The notes: a model not told the origin generated them from the sequence alone. Counted from the stretch's first letter, positions 33,811-45,987 are shown. The stretch: DNA of 64,000 bases from Anticarsia gemmatalis (GCF_050436995.1 NC_134745.1:11222001-11286000), one strand, 5' to 3'. Numbers and translations are program-made.

Positions 33811-35047
33811 TACTTTTGGATGTCAAATAAATGGGTTTTGATAAATTTGTGTTGCATTTTTTTATTTTTGGATGATTTGAACGTATTTGTTTTATTGTGT
33901 TAACCGCAGAAAATAATGCTGGTTTTTTAGTTTATTAAACATTATAAATATTTTTTCTAAAACAAAATGGGCTACAAAATTACAAACTATTTAATCCTAC
34001 ATATATGTTTAGTTTTTTTAATAGCCATGTATATAATATATTATTTATTACAAACATTTTAAAAGTACTACTTGTTTTAATTACCCCACTGCCAGACAAG
34101 AACACAATATTTGAACAATAAGATAAAATAATTACTCATATTGCTATTCTATATCGTCATTAAGTAGATAAGATTCGATAAAAATAATATTGTGTAGTAA
34201 TCAGGCAAGAAACGGGCGATAAACAGATTTTTGGGTAAAAGGATATTATTATCTCGTGTTTGTAAAATAAATGAACTAGCTTTACCTGTCGCTTTACTTG
34301 AAGGATTATGACCCTTTACGGAACATATTTCATGGTTTCTTTTGCTAGAATTAAATACGGATGCGCAAAGTTTGTTAAATCAATATTTGTGACATCATCA
34401 TTGGATATAATGGCACACAATTTAGAACCGATTCATAAGATCTAGGTGTAATGAAATTAATAACTTGCAGATTTTTACAGGGGTGCTAAAAAAGTGTTAA
34501 AGTAATAATTACGTTTCGAGTTATTGAAAATTTAAACATTTTAACTTATGTATTGAAAAGCTTACTTTAGAGTACTGTTGGATTCTGTAAGCAACGATTC
34601 TTTTAATCTAGATACTTACCGATAAAAAAATGTATTATTTTTCCATATAATATCCTTTTTCTATAATGCATTTTTATTTTACACTCTTAAGTCTATTTAA
34701 CTGCAAAAATACGTAATCTTGAAATTCGGGATACTCAGAACTGCACAATCCCATTTAATACCACTCGTAAATCAGTATAATTTTAACAGAATCATGACGT
34801 GATTATAAAAGGGATTTAAGATTACTAGCGTTACTCATCGGCACATTTTAATATCAGTTGACTGATACCTATTCGTAATTATTGAAAATAATGTTATCTT
34901 GGAAAAACCCAAATACTGTTTTTATTGTTCGTTATTAGGCCAGCATTTCCGGATAATATTTTTTTACCGATTCATTGTTCATACTAAATATTACAAATAC
35001 ATACATGTCATACATACCTACATAAATAATATCACGCCTTTTTCAAG

Positions 35048-35345
35048 GTAGATACCAAAGAACGCCACTTGGTACGATTTTTACAAACTATCTTTGCCTC
35101 ACTCACATCCGTACATCTTGTCAAAAATGAGCGTCGGTTACGAGTTCTACGCACCTGAGCTTTTTTTCAAGACATAGTTGAAGTGATCTGTGGATGTATT
35201 TCGAGGGCGCCCCTCCCAATGTTTCCATCTACATCCGCGGAGTAAATTTTATTCATCAATCTACACCCATGCATTCTTTCTACATGACCAAACCATCTGA
35301 GCATCCCTTTTTCAGTCCTTGTCCCTACGTTTTCTTTCAAACCAC
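35048..35345 (-). pseudogene. Non-LTR retrotransposon ORF remnant (C-terminal part)
   Basis: Read on the minus strand, the segment gives GMLRWFGHVERMHG, then YSADVDGN-GRG and a run of Arg/Lys-rich residues, which is the familiar C-terminal segment downstream of the reverse transcriptase domain in lepidopteran RTE-type non-LTR elements. There is an in-frame stop after roughly 50 codons, so it is a dead fragment. Named by recognition, not by search. Confidence 0.6.
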
Positions 35346-35616
35346 AACGATCTCTTATTATGCTATTCCTTAATATTATAAATATGAATATATTAAAATA
35401 TGAAATGAAATCAATTTGTTGCTGTCTTTATAAAACTGTTTGAAAATCTTAGACAAATAATTTAATATGGGAAAACTAGCCTAGCCTTTGCCCACATCTA
35501 GGCGTGAACAGTTTCTCCGGGGTAATAAGTATCCTGTTAGTTAATACAAGTATTAAACTATCCGTGCACTAAATTAAAATTTAAACTTATTTAAATAACC
35601 TCCTCTTGATGCCCTA

Positions 35617-35883
35617 GCTGATACCCGGCTACGACGGTCGGTAGAACTGGCCAACGGTGCAGGACTTCTTTATAGTGTCCAAGTGTGTGCGCAATACATA
35701 GTATACTCTCTATTCCTTAAATCTTATAGTCCGGTAGGATGGATAACCGACGGTTTTACCTTAACTTCCTAAATCTGGGCCGTCTCCGTAGAATTTTTTA
35801 CAGAAAATTTCAGAAAATATTTTTTGTAAAGACCCAGGATTCGAAACACATTCACTACTGACCGCGCCACAGAAGCAGTTTAT
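35617..35883 (-). repeat. tRNA-derived SINE, minus
   Basis: On the minus strand it starts TTCTGTGGCGCGGTCAGTAG (A box) with TTTCGAATCCTGGG (B box), then a body with CCTACCGG and CACACACTTGGACACTAT. It is the same family as 56808-57118. Confidence 0.65.
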
Positions 35884-36675
35884 GCAACTATAATATTTAA
35901 TTTTTTCTATCATTTTTTTATCAGGAGAAAAAGAAAGAAAGAAAAGAAAAAAAAATTACAACATGTTTTTGCACCATGGTACAACAAAAAAAAACAAATT
36001 TAAAAGCACGAACAAGGAAAAGTGTGTGTAGATGCACTTCGCAGCTGCACAAAAATACAAGAATAAGTAAAGCCTAGGTATAATATTACTGTACTAATCA
36101 GGTAATTCTACGTACGTAACAGGCTGCAGATCATGCAAAGTTTAGTGACAGATTAGATATGTCTTGAAAAATAAAATAAAATTCCACCTAATCTCAATTG
36201 AAATAACAACAGAGGACCAGATTATATATCTGCCTCCTTATACAGTAGCAAATAGTATCGAAAATCCTATTTACGTTTGTGTAAACGTAATTATCGTTAT
36301 CATAATCAATTAATAACCATTCTTTTATAAACTAGGACTCAGAGATACGAGGTTCCGTATCAATAAAGAATCACTGAATGCATTTTTTTTATAATTGTCA
36401 GGACATTTCTCAATACTAAATAAATTATTGAATTGCAAAACACTAATTATACTCATTCATTAATGGACTCTCCCACAGGCTATATGGTTTTTTGTAGTTT
36501 TCGACTTCTTAAGAATATGATAATTTCAGGATTTCATAAATTGTAAGACAATGCGTGCGAACGGTATTGCTATAAATCTAAGTATTGGTTTTAAATAGAT
36601 GAAACTATGGTATTATATTATGGTTTTATATATTGGCCTTCTTCTAAATGACATAAATCTAATAAATACTAAATC

Positions 36676-36928
36676 ATACTAATATTGTAAAGCTGAAGAG
36701 TTTGTTTGTTTGTTTGTTTGTTTGAACGCGCAAATTTCAGGAACTACTGGTCCGATAAAAAAAATCGTTCAGTGTTAGATAGCCCATTTATCGAGGAAGG
36801 TTCTAGGTTATATATCCGCATGCTAGGACCAATAGGGGCAGAGCACCAGTAAAAAATGTTACAAAAACGGAGATAATTGTGACCCATTCTCTCTTAAGTG
36901 ACGCAAGCGAAGTTGCGCGAGTCAGCTC
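36676..36928 (+). repeat. GTTTG-type interspersed repeat
   Basis: Full-length copy of the 9606-9874 family. It ends about 210 bases upstream of the gene 9 start. Confidence 0.65.
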
Positions 36929-37051
36929 GCAAATAATATAACGTAACCCATTAAAAGCTTAGGAAAAACCCTGTCAATTAATTAAAATGGGGACCTCGCT
37001 AATTACCCTTAATACATCAACATACAATTAATCTGTAATAATGTTAGGATT

Positions 37052-37090
37052 AGATAAGATTATTCGTTACGATTCTCTTCGCTATAAATA
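37052..37090 (+). promoter_or_regulatory. Promoter elements of gene 9
   Basis: AGATAAG (37052-37058, a strong GATA site) and TATAAATA (37083-37090). The ATG is 47 bases after the TATA box, so the leader is short. Confidence 0.65.
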
Positions 37091-37136
37091 CTGTTAAATC
37101 ATCTACTGGGACGTACTTCTTGCTGCAAAGAGTAAG

Positions 37137-38627
37137 ATGCGTGCGTTTATTGTACTGGCTTTGTGCGCGGCGGCAGTTTCAGCTGCCCCACCGACTTTCG
37201 ACCACCGTATCATCGGTGGTTCGGTCACCACCATCAACAACTACCCAAGCATCGTGCCTCTGCTCTTTGCTTCAAACTGGGTCAACTTCATCCAAGACTG
37301 TGGTGGTTCCATCTTGAACCAGAGATCCATCCTCACCGCTGCCCACTGCTTCCAGTAAGTTATTATTAAATCTTCTTGTATTTTAATGACCTTATGTTTA
37401 GGTCGTTTCTGTAATATATATACCTATAACCATAATATATAACCTTTTTTTTATCCTATAACAGTTTGTTTTTCCGACCAAGTTGGTAGATGCGTACAAA
37501 AGTGTTGCAACTTAACTCCGTGGTATATGAAAAATCCTATTGCTTTTATATAACGGAGTCATTACCAGACTTTATCTTGCCACCAAGAATATTTCAAGAG
37601 AATTTGATAAAATTCAACGGCAGTTAACTTAAAACTAGAAGAATTAGACATACGGGCCATGGCTTCCCATAGTTAACATACTATACTTTATCGCTTACCA
37701 CAACGAACAAAGAACAGTCAATTAACTTAAACATTTATTATTTACAGCGACGCTAAGAACAACCCCGCAAGATGGCGTATTCGTGCCGGCTCCTCTAACG
37801 CCCACAGCGGAGGTTCAGTACACAACGTGAACCAAATCATCATTCACCCCAGCTACAACCGCCCCACTATTGACAATGACATCGCCATTTTGCGCCTTGC
37901 CTCCAATCTTGTCATGAGCAACACTGTCCGTGCGGCAAGCATTGCCGGCGCCAACTACAACCTTGCTGACAACCAGGTCGTATGGGCTGCAGGATGGGGA
38001 ATGACTGTAAGTACTATATAAAAAGCATAATTAAAATTTGTAAAAAATTGGTAAGTATGACAGTAGTTATTTCTTCCCTGACACTTATTTTTGTTGTTTT
38101 GAAGAATTGCTCTTATGTCGCGAGGTCTTTTAGAAACGTACAAACAATGTACAACCAGACCCGAAACAACTATTTGTACATTGCACAAATAATTATTCCG
38201 AGCGGGAAACAAACCCCCGACCTATCGACGCACTCGTAGTGGCTTGGTGACATTAACCACTGCGCCACGGAGGCCGTCACTACTTAAATATTATGATAAT
38301 TGTAGTTTTTAATATGAGAACATTTTCTTGAAACAGGAATTCGGCGGACCTTCTGAGCAGCTTCGTCATGTCCAAGTCTGGACTGTCAACCAGGCTGTCT
38401 GCCGCCAGCGTTATGGTGCATCTGCTATCACTGACAACATGTTGTGCTCCGGCTGGCTCGACGTCGGTGGTCGCGACCAGTGCCAGGGTGACTCCGGCGG
38501 TCCTCTCTACCACAACGGCATTGTTGTCGGTGTCTGCTCATGGGGCAGAGGTTGTGCTCAAGCCTTCTTCCCTGGTGTCAATGCCCGCGTCTCTCGTTTC
38601 ACTTCTTGGATCCAGTCTAACGCTTAA
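37137..38627 (+). CDS. Gene 9: midgut-type alkaline trypsin
   Basis: Three exons: 37137-37354, 37748-38006 and 38337-38627, giving 255 residues. The position of intron 1 in other members (after the signal peptide Ser codon) is uninterrupted here, so intron 1 is absent. Signal peptide 1-16, propeptide APPTFDHR ending at Arg24, mature IIGG at 25. His70 (TAAHC), Asp117 (DNDIAIL) and Ser212 (GDSGGP) form the triad. Asp206 at position 189 with Gly at 216 and 226 (FFPGV) predicts cleavage after Arg/Lys. Paired cysteines are as in other insect trypsins. High Arg content without Lys enrichment fits lepidopteran trypsins that work in an alkaline midgut. Intron 2 of this gene carries a minus-strand tRNA-derived SINE (about 38135-38278). 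AATAAA is at 38639. The exons from His onward match gene 10 almost perfectly. Confidence 0.95.
38135..38278 (-). repeat. tRNA-derived SINE in gene 9 last intron
   Basis: On the minus strand it reads CCTCCGTGGCGCAGTGG (A box) onward. The identical insertion is present in gene 10 (44037-44180), so it predates the segmental duplication. Confidence 0.7.
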
Positions 38628-38884
38628 ATTCTTGTAATAATAAAATAATTATATAAGAGTATGAAAACAGTTTTACTTTATTGGCCTTTATCGTACTAAT
38701 TTATTTAAGTAATTAACATAGCATTTAATATTTTGTGCTTAATTGATGAGGATAACAAGATTTACTACTTGTCCGCCACGGCGTCACCGAAATGAAAAAT
38801 AATTCTACTTTAAACTTTAACAGGCTTTGCACTATAACTGCCTTCTTCGGGAATTATTCCTGTGGTGCAACTTTTAATAACAGC

Positions 38885-39025
38885 TGTACTGTCGAGTTTT
38901 GGGAGTTTGACACTTAGGATGTACTGCGAAAATAGTTCCTACGACGCCCGTTAGAGGCACTGGTCAGATTTTCATACAAAATATCTCGATGACAACCCGG
39001 TTGTCGGTAGTCGATAGTTATAGTA
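38885..39025. repeat. Hairpin-family MITE unit
   Basis: Holds the ACGACGCCCGTTAGAGGC block and GGTTGTCGGTAGTCGATAG arm. It has a paralogous copy at about 44785-44925. Confidence 0.5.
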
Positions 39026-39424
39026 TACTTGTTATTTTTTATCTGAACTCCCTTTATTATGTTAAATTTGTCAAAGAAACGAATGTCACACAGGCACAAC
39101 GTAAATCTTATTGAGCTTGTAAATGAGCTCGATAAATAGTACTTGTACCAAGCTAAATAGCTTATAAAAAAATAGGAGTTTCAAAAATTCAGCTTTAACA
39201 TTTTAAAAGCCGTGATTGCTTGAAGCGTGGGCGTTGTACTAGTGCTACGTAATAGTAAAATAAATATTCCTAAATGGTGTTTACGATAATGATTCAGGCC
39301 AAAGATGTATGATCGAAACATTAGCGACTAATTAGCAACTGATGACGATGATATCGTTTTTTGATCGCTTTCGATAAGATATTTTTCTTGGAAATCAATT
39401 TTAAACGTAGACTACTCCAGACAG

Positions 39425-39590
39425 TTTACTATTTCTATAACGGTAGCTCGATTTTCTACCACTATCGACAACCGACAACCGGCTAGCTATTGAGAAATTT
39501 TGTATGATGTATTGTATGACTTTGACTTTGATTAGCGCCGCTAGCGGGCGTCGCAGTAACTGTTTTGACAGTACATTTTAAATGTTATAA
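39425..39590. repeat. Hairpin-family MITE unit
   Basis: Contains CTCGATTTTCTACCACTATC, ACAACCGGCTAGC and the GCGCCGCTAGCGGGCGTCGC block. It is paralogous to about 45345-45480. Confidence 0.5.
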
Positions 39591-39704
39591 CACCAAATAA
39601 TGTCCGTCAATGGGTCAACGATATGAAAAATAACGGGATATAAGATGCAGAACTGATGGCATAAAATTAATTTACGTTCTCCGAAGTTCTCGAGAAAACA
39701 TAAA

Positions 39705-40870
39705 TGCCATCAAAAACATTCTGTAAAAACCTCAAGTCTCGCCGTAAAAAGTTGTGAGATCTATATAATACCAAGTCGATTAATCTATTTAGTCTCTACT
39801 TAAAGGACCTTCTGTCTTAAGTTATTACGTATGTTATTATCATGCCAATTTAAAAAAAAAATACCTCTAAAACAAATAGACCGACCTGGCCATCGCATGA
39901 TTTGATTATTAGTATGTATCACACTACACAGCACGACGAGAAGTTAATGCTCCTGAAATGTTAATGGCGAATTTGTGTTTTCTTGCGATGACCAAGTCGA
40001 TCTATTTGTTTTAAAGGTATTTTTTTTTTAAATTGGCATGATAATAACATACGTAATAACTTAAGACAGAAGGTCCTTTAAGTAGAGACTAAATAGATTA
40101 ATCGACTTGGTATTATATAGATCTCACAACTTTTTACGGCGAGACTTGAGGTTTTTACAGAATGTTTTTGATGGCATCTCACTTCTTTTTGTAGAGCGAA
40201 TAGAGCAAACATAAGTCCAATTTGTATGGAAAGCCGTATTTTTTCATAATTCAACATATTTTCCTATGGGAATGTTGTTCAGTTTCATGGGCTAAACACC
40301 CTTACCCACCCTATACCCCCTCCCGTTATGCCTCATATAGTAGATACATATTTACACCTAGGTATTTATTTTATTTTCTACAGAAATAATAATTTAATTC
40401 ATTAACTGCAAATGTAACCTTGTAATCTTATACATTTATATGGGATTACAAAGTTATTGTTGCAGTTAGTGTATTTAGAAAACTTGACTGAAATTAGAAA
40501 ATATTGAATTTTTCCCATGATTAAGACACTAAACCCTATTTGTATTCTAAATTTTAAGCTTCTAAGTCTGCTAGAAGTACCTTAGACTTTTGATGATCGG
40601 TGAGTCAGTGAGTCAGTGAATCAGTGAGTGACAAAATTCAAAATTTTAACAAGTTGTCATTCTTAAACTACTGGTTCAAATTGACTGAAATTTTAAATAT
40701 ACCGTGTTTATACAATAACTGATTAGTTGCTGAAAATCCAGGCTTCTTGTTTTATCCACAACGAAATTATAGGGGTGTCAAAAATAGCCCGAATTGCTTC
40801 GAGAAAAGGATGTTACGGCCGTGCCGCTTTTTTTTTGCTCGACTTGCGGGGGCACTTCCGTGCCCCCAGA
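39705..40870 (+). mobile_element. 1.17 kb element with palindromic head and terminal hairpin
   Basis: The left end TGCCATCAAAAAC opens a palindrome of about 470 bases (arms about 39705-39850 and 40032-40176, with more paired sequence inside). The right end is a perfect hairpin, GGGGGCAC/TTCC/GTGCCCCC, then AGA. It also has a GTGAGTCA microsatellite (about 40602-40632). The paralogous site downstream of gene 10 (between 45731 and 45732) is empty, which fixes the boundaries: insertion between A and T with no visible target duplication. No coding capacity. The A/T target and terminal hairpin recall Helitron-like elements, but a CTRR terminus is not seen, so class is unresolved. Confidence 0.8.
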
Positions 40871-40974
40871 TACATTAATGTTTTACGCCAATTGAAGGAT
40901 TTTCTACGAAAAATTACCACAGACAATGGTTACGTCCATCTACTTTTGCTAATAAGGCAAATATAATATACCTA

Positions 40975-41280
40975 GCGCGATTCTGTACAATCGGAACCAT
41001 CGAGTTTTGAGAGTTTGACATTTCGAATGTGCTACCAAAATAGTTCCTACGACGCCCGCCGTTGTTGCTGGTCGATAGTAGTAGAGAATCGAGCTATAAC
41101 GTAAATCTTTACAGTCGTTACTGACGAGTATCGAGAGTTTGACATTTAAAATTTACAGTTGAAATAGTTATTACGGAACCTGAGAGGCGCAAAACAGAGT
41201 AGTTTCGGTATTTTTTCTCGTGTAAATCTTTCGACAGCTAGCTGGTTGTCGGTAGTCGATAGTAGTAGAGAATTAAGCGA
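40975..41280. repeat. Hairpin-family MITE units
   Basis: Two overlapping units with GTCGATAGTAGTAGAGAATC arms. They are paralogous to about 45835-46480 once the later insertions there are removed. Confidence 0.45.
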
Positions 41281-41636
41281 CTGTAATTCCGTTTCCTACG
41301 TAATTAATACAAAAGTATTTGCTTTTCAGCTTGCTAAGATATAAATATAGGCGTTTTTGTAATTATTGTATTTTCATAATGATGATAAGTTTCTTAGTCT
41401 ATGAAAAAAGTTACAGAAGTTCAATTAAAATGTAATGACATGTTTCTTCATTTAATTGTTTTAATTGGCAATATTTATTCTTAATCATAAATCCGACTTC
41501 AAAAGAAGTTAGTAGTAAAATATTTTGAGTCCTCGCTTTCATGATTAATATATATTTTGCTAGTTTAAGAATCTTGTGAGAGGGCTTCGTCATCCTGACA
41601 TGCAAATAGATTGCAAATTTAACTACTTATACAAAC

Positions 41637-42614
41637 CGACCGCTCCTAAGTATATTGAGTCAACTAACATTGGACTAATTTTACAGGAGAGCGATTTTAA
41701 GGCAAATCGTTAATATTATTGTGAAATCAAACTTATTGAAAACGTTGTATATGTTTTTTTAATAAAGAATGGAAGCACTTTTTATGGTATAAAATGGTTT
41801 TCCTATATTTTGTGTCTAAATGCCATTTTTTGTAGTTAGCTGGGTATACGCTGTCCGGACTCAGTTGGTAAATGGTTTAACTACCAGTTACCTTCATATA
41901 CATTGTACATCGATATCCATGGTTTCCAGCAAAATATTACGTAACATGATTGTATTTTTATTAAATTTATATTAGTATTGAGCGCTCAAGGTATTTTTGC
42001 TGTGCTTAAATATACAATGATGAAATTACATCAGTTGACCCGGTATACTAGGAAAGGACTCTTATGTTGTTAGCATTTAGAAATTCAACGTATACTGGAC
42101 TGACATTATCTGTATAACGAGATACTCACTTTATATCGAATATTAGATTAACAGTACATAGTAAACATAGAATGACTAAAATCAGCTATGATAATAATTT
42201 GAATTATACTAATAAAAACCAGTGAAAATTACTTAGAACGTTAGAAAATGTCAGTTTGAAGATAATTGACAGCTCATAGCCTGTCCTAGATAAAATAAGA
42301 TTAAGGAGTGCAGTCATAAATAAAAAGACAACTATTTAAATGAATCACAATATTATATTTCTCGCTATAATTAAGTAGGAACATGCTTTCATCAGCTAGC
42401 CTCAATTAACGATGTTAGTTGGATTTGTATACAGTGTACGATATTAATTGATGTAGTAGTTGATTTAGTATACGTGATATTATCTCAGTAATTATTATTA
42501 TTTTGCTAGTTTTTTTTTCACGAGCATAAAGATCTTGCTTTTCTATGTGCAAAAATGCAATAAAACTAAAATACCTAAATTTGTTAGTTGACTCAATATA
42601 CTTAGGAGCAGTCG
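41637..42614. mobile_element. 978 bp TIR element with AAAC target duplication
   Basis: The left end CGACCGCTCCTAAGTATATT and right end are inverted repeats of about 33 bases. Flanking AAAC occurs on both sides (41633-41636 and 42615-42618). The paralogous region upstream of gene 11 is uninterrupted at about 46838 and has a single AAAC, so this is a clean occupied/empty pair. The interior is AT-rich and has no transposase-like frame, so it is non-autonomous. It ends about 315 bases before the gene 10 ATG. Confidence 0.8.
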
Positions 42615-42836
42615 AAACATAATCATTATTTCCTACATTAGTGACGCATAGTATGAATGATAGCATAGTTATTTCTACTATAGCACCTTTAGAAATAACA
42701 TACGCACTTGCAGTTAACAAAACAGTATGTTTTCAGTGACGCAAAGAGTGTTGGTCAAGACTATGTATATCAACTGAACTCTGTAGGTACTGTGATCGTA
42801 AACTGAACCAAATTTTAAAGATCATTTAATTCTGAG

Positions 42837-42879
42837 GATAAGATTAGATTATTTTTTAAGATTTTGTTTGGTATAAATA
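42837..42879 (+). promoter_or_regulatory. Promoter elements of gene 10
   Basis: GATAAG (42837-42842) with a second AGATTAGATT stretch, and TATAAATA (42872-42879). It is nearly identical to the promoter of gene 11, not that of gene 9. Confidence 0.6.
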
Positions 42880-42928
42880 CTGATTGAGACTGACTGAGAG
42901 TATCAGAGTTCTTTCTGAGAAGAGCAAG

Positions 42929-44529
42929 ATGCGTGCGTTGGTTGTGTTGGCTTTGTTCGTGGTAGCAGTTTCGGCTGCTCCAAAGACCTTTGACAATAGA
43001 ATAATTGGTGGTTCTGTGACTACTATTAACAACTACCCAAGCATCGTTCCTCTGCTCTTCTCTTCTAACTGGGTGAATTTCATCCAAGATTGTGGTGCTA
43101 CCATTCTCAACCAGAGATCTCTTCTCACTGCTGCTCATTGTTTCCAGAAATCATCTACTGTCGTACATCGTGCCTCTGCTCTTTGCTTCAAACTGGGTCA
43201 ACTTCATCCAAGACTGTGGTGGTTCCATCTTGAACCAGAGATCCATCCTCACCGCTGCCCACTGCTTCCAGTAAGTTATTATTAAATATTAAATCTTCTT
43301 ATATTTTAATTACATTATTTTTAGGACGTTCCTGTAATATTATAATCTTTTATTATCCTATAACATTTTGTTTTCCCGACCAAGTTGGTACATGCGTACA
43401 AAAATGTTGCAACTTAACTCCGTGGTATATGAAAAATCCTATTGCCTTTATATAACGGAGTCATTACCAGACTTTATCTTGCCATCAAGAATATTTCAAG
43501 AGCATTTGATAAAATTCAACGGCAGTTAACTTAAAACTACAAGAATTAGACATACGGGCCATGGCTTCCCATAGTTAACATACTATACTTTATCGCTTAC
43601 CACAACGAACAAAGAACAGTCAATTAACTTAAACATTTATTATTTACAGCGACGCTAAGAACAACCCCGCAAGATGGCGTATTCGTGCCGGCTCCTCTAA
43701 CGCCCACAGCGGAGGTTCAGTACACAACGTGAACCAAATCATCATTCACCCCAGCTACAACCGTCCCACTATTGACAATGACATCGCCATTTTGCGCCTT
43801 GCCTCCAATCTTGTCATGAGCAACACTGTCCGTGCGGCAAGCATTGCCGGCGCCAACTACAACCTTGCTGACAACCAGGTCGTATGGGCTGCCGGATGGG
43901 GAATGACTGTAAGTACTATATAAAAAGCATAATTAAATTTTTTTAAAAATTGGTAAGTATGACAGAAGTTATTTCCTCCCTGACACTTATTTTTGTTGTT
44001 TTGAAGAATTGCTCTTATGTCGCGAGGTTTTTTACAAACGTACAAACAATGTACAACCTGACCCGAAACAACTATTTGTACATTGCACAAATATTTATTC
44101 CGAGCGGGAAACAAACCCACGACCTATCGACGCACTCGTAGTGGCTTGGTGTCATTAACCACTGCGCCACGGAGGCCGTCACTACTTAATTATTATGATA
44201 ATTGTAGTTTTTAATATGAGAACATTTTCTTGAAACAGGAATTCGGCGGACCTTCTGAGCAGCTTCGTCATGTCCAAGTCTGGACTGTCAACCAGGCTGT
44301 CTGCCGCCAGCGTTATGGTGCATCTGCTATCACTGACAACATGCTGTGCTCCGGCTGGCTCGACGTCGGTGGTCGCGACCAGTGCCAGGGTGACTCCGGC
44401 GGTCCTCTCTACCACAACGGCATTGTTGTCGGTGTCTGTTCATGGGGCAGAGGTTGTGCTCAAGCCTTCTTCCCTGGTGTCAATGCCCGCGTCTCTCGTT
44501 TCACTTCTTGGATCCAGTCTAACGCTTAA
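42929..44529 (+). pseudogene. Gene 10: hybrid trypsin gene with duplicated His exon and frameshift
   Basis: The promoter, ATG and first 218 coding bases match gene 11 (signal peptide, IIGG, TAAHCF). The donor GTAAGT that should follow is replaced by GAAATC. Instead, 13 bases matching the gene 9 leader (43148-43160, AAATCATCTACTG), a 5-base filler, and then gene 9 exon 1 from its codon region before VPLLF follow (from 43166), with a second TAAHCF and a donor at 43271. Reading through gives an exon of 342 bases (phase 0), while exon 2 needs phase 2, so the join is out of frame. The upstream frame stops at 43285 if unspliced. Exons 2 and 3 (43646-43904 region and 44239-44529) are open and encode the same residues as gene 9, including Asp189 and GDSGGP. 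Most likely a product of unequal crossing-over, now non-functional; an assembly error or unusual splicing remains possible. Confidence 0.8.
44037..44180 (-). repeat. tRNA-derived SINE in gene 10 last intron
   Basis: Paralogous copy of the SINE in gene 9 (38135-38278), at the same place in the intron and differing by a few bases. Confidence 0.7.
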
Positions 44530-45987
44530 ATTCTTGTAATCATAAAATAATTATATAAGAGTATGAAAACAGTTTTACTTGATTGGCCTTTATCGTACTA
44601 ATTTATTTAAGTAATTAACATAGCATATAATATTTTGTGCTTAATTGATGAGGATAACAAGATTTACTACTTGTCCGCCACGGCGTCACCGAAATGAAAA
44701 ATAGTTCTACTTTAAACTTTAACAGGCTATGCACTATAACTGCCTTCTTCGGGAATTATTCCTGTGGTGCAATTTTTAATAACCTGTACTGTCGAGTTTT
44801 GGGAGTTTGACACTTAGGATGTACTGCCAAAATAGTTCCTACGACGCCCGTTAGAGGCACTGGTCAGATTTTCGTATAAAATATCTCGATGACAACCCGG
44901 TTGTCGGTAGTCGATAGTTATAGTATACTTGTTATTTTTTATCTGAACTCCCTTTATTATGTTAAATTTGTCAAAGAAACGAATGTCACACAGCCACAAC
45001 GTAAATCTTATTAAGCTTGTAAATGAGGTCGATAAATAGTACTTGTACCAAGCTAAATAGCTTCAAAAAAATAGGAGTTTCAAAAATTCAGCTTTAACAT
45101 TTTAAAAGCCGTGATTGCTTGAAGCGTGGGCGTTATACTAGTGCTACGTAATAGTAAAATAAATATTCTTAAATGGTGTTTACGATAATGATTTAGGCCA
45201 AAGATGTATGATCGAAACATTGGCGACTAATTAGCAACTGATGACGACGATATTGTTTTATAAATCGCTTTAGATAAGATATTTTTCTTGGAAATCAATA
45301 TTAAACGTAGACTAGACAGACAGTTTACTATTTCTATAACGGTAGCTCGATTCTCTACCACTATCAACAACCGACAACCGGTTAGCTATAGAGAAATTTT
45401 GTATGATGTATTGCATGACTTTGACTTTGATTAGCGCCGCTAGCGGGCGTCGCAGAAACTGTTTCGACAGTACATATTAAATGTTAAATTCCCACTGGCT
45501 CGATGGCTCTAATCGTAAACAATAGTGCTACAGAAATGGAAATGTTGCTTGTACTGTTAGGGTAGGTTAATAAAAAAAAAAGTTTTATTATCTTAAAATA
45601 TTTCTCGTTTGTTATAACACCAAATAATGTACGTCAATGGGTCAACGATACGAAAAATAACGGGATATAAGACGCAGAACTGATGGCATAAAATTAATTT
45701 ACGTTCTCCGAAGTTCTCGAGAAAACATAAATACATTAATGTTTTACGCCGATTGAAGGATTTTCTATGAAAAATTACCACAGACAATGGTTACGTCCAT
45801 CTACTTTTGCTAATAAGGCATACCTAGCGCGATTCTGTACAATCGGAACCATCGAGATTCGAGTTTGTCGCCGTTGTCGCTAGTCGATAGATAGTATTAG
45901 AGAATCGAGCTATAACGCAATTCTTTACAGTCGTTACTGACGAGTATCGAGAGTTTAACATTTAAAATTTACTGTAAATCGTTCTTA

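Larger units (their letters stand above)
33832..37051. other. Intergenic stretch separating divergent and trypsin halves of the array
   Basis: No gene seen. It holds a retrotransposon remnant (35048-35345, minus), a tRNA-derived SINE (35617-35883, minus) and a GTTTG-type repeat (36676-36928). The remainder is AT-rich. Confidence 0.55.
38645..42836. other. Gene 9 to gene 10 spacer, duplicated downstream
   Basis: No gene. Most of it is paralogous to the spacer at 44545-46838. Differences between the two spacers are insertions: an element at 39705-40870 and a 978 bp element at 41637-42614 here, and a palindromic MITE at 45988-46184 in the other copy. Several AGAGAATCG hairpin units are common to both (about 38885-39025, 39425-39590, 40975-41280). 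Confidence 0.7.

Noticed and set aside
38368..38637. Ser/Thr-rich protein overlapping gene 9 exon 3
   Set aside because: Out-of-frame shadow of the trypsin exon; the same shadow appears at 44270, 48540 and 59588.
40727..40966. Coding gene of 79 codons
   Set aside because: It straddles the terminal hairpin of the mobile element and its host flank, so it cannot be an ancestral gene.
41411..41605. Minus-strand coding gene
   Set aside because: The same frame recurs at 46613-46807 only because the spacer is duplicated; AT-rich, no domain, no splice context.
43092..43274. Alternative start making gene 10 a complete trypsin
   Set aside because: That frame has no signal peptide and lacks the IIGG activation site, so it could not give a secreted zymogen.
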